DNA from: Porphyra umbilicalis
Lineage: Eukaryota > Rhodophyta > Bangiophyceae > Bangiales > Bangiaceae
NCBI GenBank assembly: GCA_002049455.2
Contig: KV919294.1
Coordinates: 1 to 28,282 of the forward strand
DNA length: 28,282 nt
Direction: 5' to 3'
This document shows, piece by piece, positions 20,634-28,282 of this stretch (the stretch's first letter is position 1; each line of letters opens with the position of its first letter). The position numbers and the translations under genes are program-made. The notes below the pieces were generated by a model that worked only from the letters and a program-made list of their open reading frames with translations, searched no databases and was not told the origin of the DNA.

Positions 20634-21037
20634 CTGCTTGTGGCTGGGGGGGGGAGGCGCGGCGGTGACGGCGGCGGCGTGGGCGGCGGCGGCGGCGGTG
20701 CTTGTTGGCGGTGGCTAGTTTGCCGAGGATGCGCGGCCGCGCGAGGGGGGTGGTTCGCGTGGGCTGGTCGTCGGCGGCTGCTTCGCACGTTGTAAACAAG
20801 TTCAGGGTATTTCCGCGAACGCGTTTTCAGTAATACGTGTTCTTCGATTCATCGACAGATTGCTCCAAGTCCAGCGCAAAGAATCAGTGCTTTTTTTGTT
20901 GCCTTTTTGGGACGGCAGGAGGTCCGATCCGTCCCACCCACCGTGTCCCTCCCCGCCAACGCGCTCGACGACGGCGGGCGTCGCCGCGCAGCCCTTCCCG
21001 CGGCTCGGCCGCCGGCGTGCGCCACCCGTCGGCGGCC

Positions 21038-21123
21038 ATGGCGCCGATCGAGTGCCCGTCTTCCAGCGTGCCCGCTACGCCCGACGCCCCAGACGGGCGT
21101 CGCTCGCCCGCGGCGCCCGCGGG

Positions 21124-21177
<54 letters not shown>

Positions 21178-21854
21178 GCCCCCGTCGGCGCCGCCGCCGC
21201 CGCCGCCGCCGCCGCAGAGTTGCCTCCGCGCCTTTGACGCCCTCTACTACTGTTACAGTACGCACCACGTTTTTTTTCTCGATTTCCGCACGCGCCGGAG
21301 GGGCCCGGTCGGACGGTGCCTGCGGCCTCTTGCCCGTCCGCCGCGGGGTCGCGGCGCGCCGGCGCCGCCGCTCGGCCGCGCCTGCCCGCGCTCGCCCACC
21401 GCGCACGGCACTCACCCCCCCCCCCCCCCCCCCCCCCCCTCCCCGCATTGCTTTCTATGTGGTCTTGCACGCTGGTCGGTTGCTCCCCCACCCCCCCCCC
21501 TTAACCCCCCCCCCCCCCCCCCCCGCCCCCTCCCCCACAGGTCCCGGCCACCAATTCACCACCTACTACCGCGACGGCACCGTCGACAGTTGTACCGGCA
21601 AACTCGCGGCGCTCCTCCGCTGCGGCCGCGCGCAAATGCGGGATCCGGCAGCGGCGGCGGCCGAGGCGGCGGCCGCCGCCGCCGCTGCCGCCGCTGCCGC
21701 CGCCCCGACCGACGCGTCGCCGCCGCCCGTGTGGGCGCCCCGCCCGGCGTTTGTGGCAGCGATCGCGGCGGCAGAGGCGGCGGATGCGGCGGAGCGCGCG
21801 GCGGGCCGCATCCCCGCCGACGATGACAATGGGGACGGGTGGTGGCTGCGGTGA
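21038..21854 (+). CDS. Twin-CX9C mitochondrial protein, DUF3128/EMI1-like, two exons
   Basis: Exons 21038-21257 and 21541-21854 give 177 residues. The start context is gcggccATGGcg. Residues 1-60 are low complexity with a long proline run. The domain then reads CLRAFDALYYC (Cys62 and Cys72, nine residues apart), crosses the splice junction through an A|GT Ser codon into SPGHQFTTYYRDG, and continues CTGKLAALLRC (Cys91 and Cys101, again nine apart). This pair of CX9C motifs with the intervening SPGxQFxxYYRxG block is the signature of the DUF3128/EMI1 family. Twin-CX9C proteins are generally imported into the mitochondrial intermembrane space by the Mia40 disulfide relay; that localisation is inferred here. 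A poly-Ala stretch and an acidic tail (IPADDDNGDGWWLR) follow. The proline-rich N terminus is unusual for the family. Confidence 0.82.
21128..21213 (+). repeat. CCG triplet repeat encoding polyproline
   Basis: Nearly uninterrupted CCG/GCC triplets, broken by a cccccgtcgg segment, code for the proline run in exon 1 of the twin-CX9C gene. Such tracts are prone to length variation. Confidence 0.8.
21258..21540 (+). other. Intron of the twin-CX9C gene with long C tracts and a branch-point-like site
   Basis: The 283-base intron starts GTACGC and ends TCCCCCACAG. Splicing restores the family sequence exactly, so both ends are well supported. It holds runs of 25 C (21415-21439) and 20 C (21505-21524). 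A CTTAAC at 21500-21505, about 37 bases before the AG, fits a YTNAY branch-point consensus and abuts the second C run. The polypyrimidine tract is thus almost pure C, with hardly any T. Confidence 0.85.
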
Positions 21855-24100
21855 CGAGGGAGGGCAGGAGAGAGGGGGGGGGGGGGGGGGGGGGGCGGGC
21901 GGGGGGGGTGGGGAGTGGGAGGGTGTCGGGGGGCCTCTTTTACCCTCGCGTCTGCTGTGCCCGACGAGCGCGGCGCCGCCCCCAGTGGCCGCGGCGGCAC
22001 GGTCCCCCTTGCGGCTGGGCGTCTGGGCGGTCGGGGCGGTGGCGCGGCGTGGCCGACGACGCGGGCGCCGTGCGCGCCGTGCGCGTCGTGGCCGTCTTGG
22101 CCGCGGCCGTCGACGGCGGCGCAGCGGCGGATGCTGCGCGGGACGCGGCGGCCACACCGCGGCGCGGACGGCGGGGGGCGTCGGCGCGTGGCGCAGGGGC
22201 GGTGGGGGCGTGGGGGGGGTGACACGGACCGCGCGGCGCGCCGTCGAGCCGCCCCCCGCCCCGCGCCGCCCGTGGCGTCGGCCGGCCATCTGGCGGCGCG
22301 GCGCCGCGCGTGCGCGCGCCCCGCCGCCGCGCGCGGCCGTGCCGTGCCGTGCCGCGCCGCGCCGCGCCGCCGCGGCGGCGGGGGGTGCGCCACACCGCCG
22401 GCGGCGGCGCAGCGCGTCGGCACCGCGGCGCGCGGTTGGGGGGGCGGCGGGGGGCGCGTGCCGCCGCGCCCCGCCCGCCGCGCGGCGGCGCGGCGCACGC
22501 CGACCGGCGCGGTGCCCGTGGCGCCGCCGCCGTCGGTCGGCGGCCGCGGCGGCCGCGCGGTCGGGGGCCGTGGGGGGGTGGCGGCGGGCGGCGGCGGCGG
22601 CGGGCCGACGGTCACGGCGGCCGCTCGACGCGCGGTCACGGCGGCCGCTCGACGCGGGTGTGTGGCGGCTTGGAGCGGGGGCACTCGGCCCCCTTTTTTT
22701 TTTGTTTCTTGTATTTCTTGTGTTGAGCTGAGTGCATGCATGTCGCCTGCGTGTCGGGGAAGTTGCGGCGGCCACGGGCGGCGCGCCCTTTTTTTTTTTT
22801 TTGGTTTTTCACGGTCAATCCCCCTTTTGTCTGCCGCCGCCGCGGCCGTGCGCCCCCGCCTCTCGCCTCGGCGGGCGTCCGTTCCATCGCCGCGCAGAGG
22901 GCGGCCCAACGACGGGCCTCCCGGCCGTCACCCACGCCCGCCGCCGCCGCCGCCACGCCCCGCTCCCGCCGCCACCACCACCGCCACCGGCCGTCGATGA
23001 CTCAAGGGTCGCGAGCGGCGGCGCCTCTGCCGCCTCCACCCACGCCGGCGACGGGGGTGGCGTCGGCGTTGCCGCCGGCGGTGCACCCTCCCGCCCCCCC
23101 CCCCCCCCGCCCTGCGGCTGCAGCGACCGGTGGCGGTGCGTCTCGCCGCGTCGGCCGCCGCCGCGGCCGCGGCTCTGAGGGTCGACGGAGCCGCCGCGTC
23201 GCGGGCGGCGGCGGCCGTCGCCGACGTGGCCCGTGTAGTCGTCGTGGCGGATGTGCCGCGCGCACCGGTGATGGGCCCATCGTGGGCGGGGACGGTGAGG
23301 TCACGGTCGGGGGGATGGCCGCTGCGGTCGCCGTCGCACGCGCGGGTCCCCGTCGGGTGGCACGCGGACCGGGTGCGTGGGGCGGGCGGCGGCGACGCGG
23401 CCGCCGTCGGCCGCTGTGGCTGGTGGCAACGACTGGCGCGCGGCGCTCGCCCGCCAGCGTCAGCGGCGCCAATTGCAGGGCGGCGTGCGGTGCCGCGGCA
23501 GGCGGTCACTGGGAGGGGGGGGCGGGGGGGGGGGGGGCGCCCCCCAGCCCTTACGCGTGGCGGCAGCGGCGCATCTGCCCGTGGCGGCGGCGCGTCGTCT
23601 GGCACGGGCGCGCGGGCGACGGCGCGCGCGACCTGCCGCCGGTGGCGGGCGCCGCCGCCGCCGCGGCCGCCGGTGGGTGGTCACTGGCCGGCGACGGCGC
23701 GGCTGGGGGTGCCGCCGCCGACGCCGCCGCCGACGCAGCGTGCAGCTTGTCCCCCCTGTGTGTAGCTGGGCGGCCACGGCCGCGCCACAGGAGGGGGCGG
23801 AGTCGGACGCGCACAGCGCACCTGCGGCAACGTGCGCGGCGGTGGCGCCGCGCGCGTCGTCTGGTGGCGTGGCGCGCTGCGGGCGCTCGCCCTCGGGCGT
23901 CGCGTCGCCGTCTGTGGGGGCGGTGCAATCCGTATCTCCTACCCCCCCGCCCCTCAATCCCCCCCCCCCCCCGCACCGCGAGTGGCGCTGCATCGGCGGC
24001 GGCGGCGGCGCCGTCGCTGCCGCCGTCACTGCCACCGTGGCGGCCGCCGGCACCGCCGCACTGCGGCGGCGGCGGCGCGGGGCATGGCACTAGCCGCGTC
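21855..24100. other. Extremely GC-rich low-complexity stretch, no supported gene
   Basis: Built of CGG/GCC-type triplets, long G runs (22 G at 21874-21895), C runs (near 23097 and 23960) and two T runs (near 22695 and 22790). Five or six frames are open for hundreds of codons purely through lack of A and T, so length is no evidence of coding. C runs followed by AG occur on the plus strand near 23128 (CTGCAG) and on the minus strand at 23514, resembling the splice acceptors seen in real genes here. Unrecognised exons may be present, but no domain could be read. Confidence 0.45.
22609..22656. repeat. Two perfect tandem copies of a 24-bp unit
   Basis: 22609-22632 and 22633-22656 are identical, each containing GGTCACGGCGGCCGCTCGAC. 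This is a recent local duplication in low-complexity DNA. Confidence 0.8.
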
Positions 24101-24808
24101 GGACGGCGGGCGGTCGGGCGTCCGCAGTCCCGGCGTGTCGAGCGCTTGTTGTTTCTCTGTGGCGCTTGCCTTGCCCAGGCGTTTCGGGGGTGCATGCTCC
24201 GAGGCTGTTCGTTGCGCTTTGCGCCTTCTTTATTGTCCCTGTTCTTTGGCGTTAAGTGCGTGACGAGTCCCAGCTGATGACTCGTGCACGACCAGATCCG
24301 ACGACTTGTGTCTTCGTCTCTCACACCGGCCCCGTCGCCGACGTGTAACCACACCGCAATTAGGTCGTACATCCACACCGCACACAAGTCGGGCAACCAC
24401 ACCCCACACGCCCGCGTAGGAAAGGGACCGCCACGCACGCAACACGCAGCCGCGCGGGAAGAGTGAGGGTGCATGCACCCAGCAGCCTGGCGTAGATCTG
24501 AGAAAGAAAAGAAGCAACGAGGACCAATATGGCGGTGGCAGTGCCGTGCCCACAGCGCAAAACGTGCGGCCGAGTGCTTCCGCCAGGGGTGCGGTGAGGG
24601 TGGTGACAACGATCGGGTTCGCGGCGGCGGCGGAGGCGGTGTCGGCGCCCGTGCGCGCGCACCCGTGCCCTTGCCTTTATCAGCGCCCAAAGTTGCTGCT
24701 CACGCTGCGCACCCGCGGCTGGGGGCGAAAACGGGTCACGACCGCACGCCTCGCCACGGGCGGCCGCGCTACGGACCCCCCCTCTCCCCGCAGCAGCGGC
24801 CGCCCCCC
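24101..24808. other. Intergenic stretch downstream of the minus-strand secreted-protein gene
   Basis: Less GC-rich than both flanks, especially 24140-24560, and without a motif-bearing frame. It probably includes the 3' leader of the secreted-protein gene at 24809-25525. Confidence 0.35.
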
Positions 24809-25525
24809 CTACCCCCCATACCGACGGCGGGGCGTCGGGGTGGGCGTCGGGAACCACCCCCCCCACGCGTTGGGCGACGGCCCACACCACAGCGGGCCGC
24901 CCGACGTGCGGAGCCACTCGGCGGTGCACCCCCCACAGTAGTTGTTGACGCACACCGCCGCCCCGACGGCGCCGCACGGCTGCCGCGCGCCCGCACACGG
25001 CGGGGTGACGCACGGCACCCCGTTGCGCGCCGCGCAGCGGCCATCCACGCGCCGTCGGCGGAGGAAGGCCACTTCGCCGGCCGTCAACCCCGCGGCGGGA
25101 GGGAAGTAGGAGCACACGTTGGAAATCCGGCCGTCGTCGCTGAGCGCGAACAGCGTGGGCACGCCGACCGTCAGGCGCGTCCGACTGCACCCGCGCCCCG
25201 TTGCGATGACGCGCGTCGGCGGAGGCGCCCCCGTCTTGCCCTTGTAGACAGTGGTGTTGGTCGGGTAGGGCCCACCCGTCAGTGCGTACGTGCGGCCTCT
25301 GATCGTGCCGGGAGCGTTGCGGATGACGCGCTGCGGGGTTGCAATGATCACGGTCGCGGCGTGCGAGGCAAAGAAGGTGGGCAGCAGCTGTGAGCCCACG
25401 TGATGGCCGCCGCAGATACAGCCGACCGCCATGGTGGGGGCTCGAACCACCATGCCCACCAGGATGGCAAGGAGGAGGACGCCTGCGCCTTGCGCCCGCA
25501 CGGGGGAGCACCGGCCCGCCGCCAT
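24809..25525 (-). CDS. Secreted cysteine-rich protein with TIMP/netrin-like N-terminal domain
   Basis: 238 residues, single exon, ATG at 25525. Residues 13-33 form a hydrophobic signal-peptide core, and the predicted mature protein begins around Cys36-Ile-Cys38. In tissue inhibitors of metalloproteinases the mature N terminus is likewise Cys-x-Cys, which binds the protease zinc. The rest of the domain fits: a hydrophobic strand (AATVIIAT), TTVYKGK (91-97, like the family's VYKG strand), ATGRGCSRTRLTVGVPTLFAL (108-128, like the T..xCG..L..G..YL block), and NVCSY (136-140). A second Cys-rich module (164-214) contains PCVTPPC, CVNNYCGGC and a final Cys214, resembling small extracellular modules. 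The likely role is extracellular, perhaps inhibiting proteases; inhibition is inference only. The C-terminal Pro/Arg tail may be mis-ended if an intron follows. Confidence 0.68.
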   Translation of the reverse strand: MAAGRCSPVRAQGAGVLLLAILVGMVVRAPTMAVGCICGGHHVGSQLLPTFFASHAATVIIATPQRVIRNAPGTIRGRTYALTGGPYPTNTTVYKGKTGAPPPTRVIATGRGCSRTRLTVGVPTLFALSDDGRISNVCSYFPPAAGLTAGEVAFLRRRRVDGRCAARNGVPCVTPPCAGARQPCGAVGAAVCVNNYCGGCTAEWLRTSGGPLWCGPSPNAWGGWFPTPTPTPRRRYGG

Positions 25526-26857
25526 TGGTGCACAGCAACGGGCGGCGTGGGGGGACGCGCCGCAACACGGTACGTGGTTTTCGTGTCTGGGTGGGGGCGT
25601 GGGGAAGGACGCGGCTCGAGCGCGGCCCTTTGGTCACGCACCAGCTGCGATAGCGTCCGTCGGGTGACGCGACAGGATGTCTTGGGAGGGGGTCCGTGCC
25701 CCCCCCCGTGTGCGGGGGCGATCTTTAAGGGGTTGACGCGTCGGTGAAGGGGCGGTGGCTCCCGTCGACGTCCACCCCCTCGGCCGGGGGCTCGGCGCCT
25801 CTGGCGGGACACGGGCAACATGTTGCCAGCGCGGGCACGGGTGGCAGCACGGGGGACCACGCCGGTGCCCCTGCGTGTTGCCCCCAGATCCGCGGTGGCT
25901 CTCGCTGGCGCGCGTCGCCCGCTCGTCCACGCTGCCCTTTCGCAGCCGCCACCGAGGCCGCGGGGCGTGCCGAGCGCCGCCGCCCAACCCACGACCCGCT
26001 GGGGCGCCGCCTGGGGCACCGCCGCCGGTCGCTGCCGGGAAGCACTCGCCCAGGAACCGCGCCCGGTGGTTCCACTCCCGACAGTGGTCTGGCATCCGCC
26101 TGCCTCGCCGCCGCACAATGTAAGCAGTCAGCGAGGGGCCAGCGGGGCCCACGCAGCCGTGCAACCATGCCCCGCCGACGCGGCCCACCTGCCCTGCCGT
26201 TGCTGCCTTGCCCCTCTGCCGGCAGGCGGGGCCGCCAACCAAACCGGGACGCGTCGCCGCCACCGTCAGCGTCCCCACCCGCCTCCCCCGCCCCACCCCT
26301 TTTCCGCTCCCCCCCCCCCCCCCCCCCCCCTGTCGACCTCGGCGGCGCAGCGCGCGGCACCGGGCAGCCGCGGGTGGCCGCGTCGCCGGCGGGCACCGCC
26401 GCCACACCCCCGTCACCGCACCGGCGGCGGCGCCCGACCGACGCGCCGACCGACGCCGCGCGGGGGGGCGGGGGCGGGGCGGGGGACCCCGCGCGGGCGC
26501 CACGCATCCACCCCCCGCCCGCCCGCCAGGCGGCGGCAAGGGGCGGCGGCGGGCGGCGGCGGCGGCCGCCCGCCGCGGCGGCGGCGGCGCCCGCCGACGG
26601 ACCGCGGCGGGCGGCACGCGCGCGCCGGGCGGCGGCGACGCCCCAAACGCCCCGCCGACGGCGGCAGCGGGACCGCCCGCCGCCGGTGCAGCGACCAAAC
26701 GGCGGTCGCCCCGCGCCGACGCTGCACGTGGCGGCCCGACGGCGGCGGGCAGCCACGCGCACCCCCCCCCCCCCCCCCCCCCATCCACGCAGGGAGGAGA
26801 GTCCAAGTGCCTGAAAAAAAACAAAAAAACGGGGCGCGGTTCCCCCCCCCCCCCTCC
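25526..26857. other. GC-rich stretch between two minus-strand genes, no supported gene
   Basis: All frames are wide open without recognisable motifs. Three near-pure C runs lie on the plus strand (22 C at 26309-26330, 21 C at 26762-26782, 13 C at 26842-26854), the first two followed within 30 bases by CAG, which would suit plus-strand introns, yet the only domain seen nearby is on the minus strand. On the minus strand a T-rich tract ending CAG (26833 to 26812) looks like an acceptor. Confidence 0.4.
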
Positions 26858-27233
26858 CGCCCCCATGAGGCTGTGCAGCAACGCGCTGACCGCCGCCGGC
26901 AGGGCGGCGGCCGCCCCAAAGTGGGCCCCCGCGAGCGCCGCGGCGAGGCCACTGGTTTGCATGCACACCTCCACCCCAAGCGCCCGCGACGCGCGTTCCC
27001 CCATGCGGGCGCCAAAGCGGGCGGCGGCGTAGCCGGCGGCGAGCCCCCCCCCGTAGAGCCCCACCAGCACGCCCACGAGGCGCCCGAGGACCGGGGCGGA
27101 GAGGCCCGCCGCGGCGCCCGCGGCGGTGGCGACGACCCCGCCACAAATACCAGGACTGTCACCTCGGTTCTCGGCCGTTGCATTTGGTGCGACGCTCTTG
27201 TTGGTGGCTGACGTTGTGGAGGCGGGGTGATCA
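26858..27233 (-). CDS. C-terminal exon of a bile-acid:sodium-symporter-family (BASS) carrier, partial
   Basis: Minus-strand translation from an acceptor-like TCCGCAG (27240-27234) gives about 125 residues. After a polar loop come two hydrophobic segments (GGVVATAAGAAAGLSAPVLG and RLVGVLVGLYGGGLAAGYAAARFG). Next is RALGVEVCMQTSGLAAALAG followed by AHFGAAAALPAAVSALLHSLMGA. The E-V-x-M-Q-x-S-G-L-A block, the HF and ALP-A-x-S-x-x-H elements are the hallmark C-terminal region of the BASS/SLC10 fold, which in algae and plants transports organic anions such as pyruvate or bile-acid-like compounds across chloroplast or plasma membranes. The substrate here cannot be told. The N-terminal six or so membrane segments are missing: nothing between 27300 and 28282 on the minus strand encodes them, so the gene is truncated or continues beyond the window. 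Where it stops is also unclear, because the frame runs on into Gly-rich low-complexity DNA. Confidence 0.65.
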
Positions 27234-27239
27234 CTGCGG

Positions 27240-27305
27240 AGGACAGTGGCAGCGGCGGGCGGCCTCGGCTACAGTGGCGGCTCCTCACTCACCCTTACCT
27301 CGCAC
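27240..27305 (-). other. Possible short intron upstream of the BASS exon
   Basis: On the minus strand GTAAGG (with a second donor-like GGTGAGTGAGG just behind) at about 27298 is followed about 65 bases later by a pyrimidine-rich CTGTCCTCCGCAG ending at 27234. Donor and acceptor both look good, but the sequence upstream of the donor does not encode recognisable BASS protein and has stops in two frames. Confidence 0.3.
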
Positions 27306-27828
27306 TGGACCGACAACGGCGACAACCTCGGCCTCCCCGCACTTCCCCCCCCATCCCCACTATGACCGACGACCCTTTGTGGCCACCACTCTGCCTTCTT
27401 TGTCGGTGGCCCTACACGACCTTCCTGCTACGGCTCCCCCCCCACCCTCGCCGTCCATCCCGTGTCACCTCTCCGCGCGTCTCGACGGCAGCGTCGAGTG
27501 CCCTCTCCCGCACCCCTCTCGACCACTGCTCTCTTCCTCTTCTCCTTGTCTTAGGACCACCACGGATGGACGATGGCGCTCCACGCGGCGGTCGTCGCCG
27601 CAAGGCGGACGGTGCGGCGGTGTGCCGAGCCGCCGCCACCGCCGCCACTCTCACAGACGTTGACGCGGTCACGGGCCGGGAGGCGAGAGGCCTCTGCCGG
27701 CGGTGGCGGCGACGGATGGCGACGCGGCGACGACGGCGACGGTTAGCCAGCCTGAGTCCTCTGGCAGCAATAAAACCATACATAGATTGATTGAAAAATC
27801 AAGGTTTACTAGATTAATCTGTAGAATA
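27306..27828. other. Stretch without a supported gene before the MITE
   Basis: A plus-strand frame ending at 27790 and a minus-strand frame (27412-27783) overlap each other and carry only low-complexity Arg/Pro-rich sequence. An AATAAA at 27769-27774 (plus) could be a polyadenylation signal. From about 27765 the DNA becomes AT-rich, with the palindromes TTGATTGAAAAATCAA and AGATTAATCT just before the MITE. Confidence 0.35.
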
Positions 27829-27958
27829 CAGTGCGTTCTCGTTACAAGAGAATCATTTACAAGAGAATATGGGTCGCGAGTCTTCCATTCCAGTCCGTGT
27901 AGGCCACTTTTATTGATATTCAGCTGAATCAGCTGTCTCTTATAACGAGAACGCACTG
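27829..27958. mobile_element. Intact 130-bp MITE, TA-flanked (Tc1/mariner-pogo type)
   Basis: The element begins CAGTGCGTTCTCGTTA and ends with its reverse complement, ATAACGAGAACGCACTG. The terminal inverted repeats extend about 22 bases with one or two mismatches. TA is present on both sides (27827-27828 and 27959-27960), the target-site duplication of the Tc1/mariner-pogo superfamily. The interior is AT-richer than the genome and codes for nothing. A second, decayed copy lies at 16270-16406. It must be moved by a transposase encoded elsewhere. Confidence 0.88.
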
Positions 27959-27960
27959 TA

Positions 27961-28282
27961 ATCGATCCCGGATGTAACAAAACGCGATTATTTTTATTCC
28001 CTGCGTCTGCCGTGCCATTTTCCGTTTATTTTCCTTGCGCTGGTGGTCGTTGTGCCGGCACGCCACGCTCGTGGTCTCTCCCCGCGTGTTCTGCTGCGTC
28101 GCCCGATTGCATTTCTGGCTCTACTTTCCGCCATGCTGTCGCGCCCGCTGTCGAGACGGGCGCCGGCTTGGGCGCGTTGCGGGGACGCCGTGACGCCAGG
28201 AAGAAAGGAGCGTCGGCACGTGGGGGGCCAGCGGATGAGGCGGACAACCGTTCGGCCATTTACATGCTGGACGGCCATGGGG
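27961..28282. other. Right-edge stretch, undecided
   Basis: On the plus strand one frame is open from 27962 (just after a TAA) to the window end, about 107 codons, ending in a protein-like phrase PADEADNRSAIYMLDGHG, but it has no ATG until near its end. Minus-strand frames 27994-28278 and 28026-28259 are also open. I cannot choose between them. Confidence 0.25.

Noticed and set aside
23130..23300. Plus-strand phrase after a C run plus CTGCAG, ending DVARVVVVAD, vaguely like an electron-transfer-flavoprotein or nucleotide-binding strand
   Set aside because: Too short and alanine-driven; no neighbouring motif of any such family was found.
21501..24690. Many open frames of 200-513 codons on both strands in the low-complexity region
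   Set aside because: They are open because A and T are scarce. The translations are Arg/Pro/Ala/Gly strings in all frames and no domain could be read.
27962..28282. Right-edge plus-strand open frame as a gene
   Set aside because: No ATG near its start, competing minus-strand frames, and no recognisable domain; kept only as an undecided stretch.
1..28282. CRISPR arrays, rRNA genes or bacterial operons
   Set aside because: No regularly spaced repeats, no rRNA-like sequence and no closely packed co-directional genes.

Overview
The window looks like nuclear DNA of a GC-rich eukaryote. The recognisable genes are far apart and on both strands, two of them carry short introns, and there are no operons. 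Proteins are rich in proline and alanine, third codon positions are almost all G or C, and long runs of pure C occur, two of them sitting in front of 3' splice sites. A bangiophyte red alga (Porphyra/Pyropia type) fits best; another GC-rich microalga is possible. This assignment is inference.

Layout. 1-635 (minus): 5' part of an unrecognised Pro/Ser-rich protein that runs off the left edge. 2862-6614 (plus): a broken DNA-transposon transposase of Plavaka/KDZ-like type with an N-terminal C2H2 finger. 7675-8625 (plus): an intact enoyl-CoA delta-isomerase (ECI1-like). 9386-10848 (minus): a two-exon R2R3-MYB transcription factor. About 11-20 kb: a gene-poor stretch, less GC-rich than its flanks, with no recognisable protein, holding one decayed MITE, a 40-bp tandem duplication and several palindromes. 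20049-20633 (minus): a weak low-complexity reading frame, divergent from the next gene. 21038-21854 (plus): a two-exon twin-CX9C mitochondrial protein of the DUF3128/EMI1 type. 21.9-24.1 kb: extremely GC-rich low-complexity DNA in which nearly every frame is open by composition. 24809-25525 (minus): a secreted cysteine-rich protein with a TIMP/netrin-like domain. 26858-27233 (minus): an exon coding for the C-terminal membrane part of a bile-acid:sodium-symporter-family carrier, with no 5' exons found. 27829-27958: an intact 130-bp MITE flanked by TA.

The genes do not form a pathway. They are ordinary single genes (lipid beta-oxidation, transcription, mitochondrial intermembrane space, secreted inhibitor-like protein, organellar transport) between transposon debris. 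The most interesting items are the algal zinc-finger transposase, the C-tract introns, the TIMP-like secreted protein, the MITE pair, and a TATA box followed directly by a perfect 12-bp palindrome at 18210-18230.
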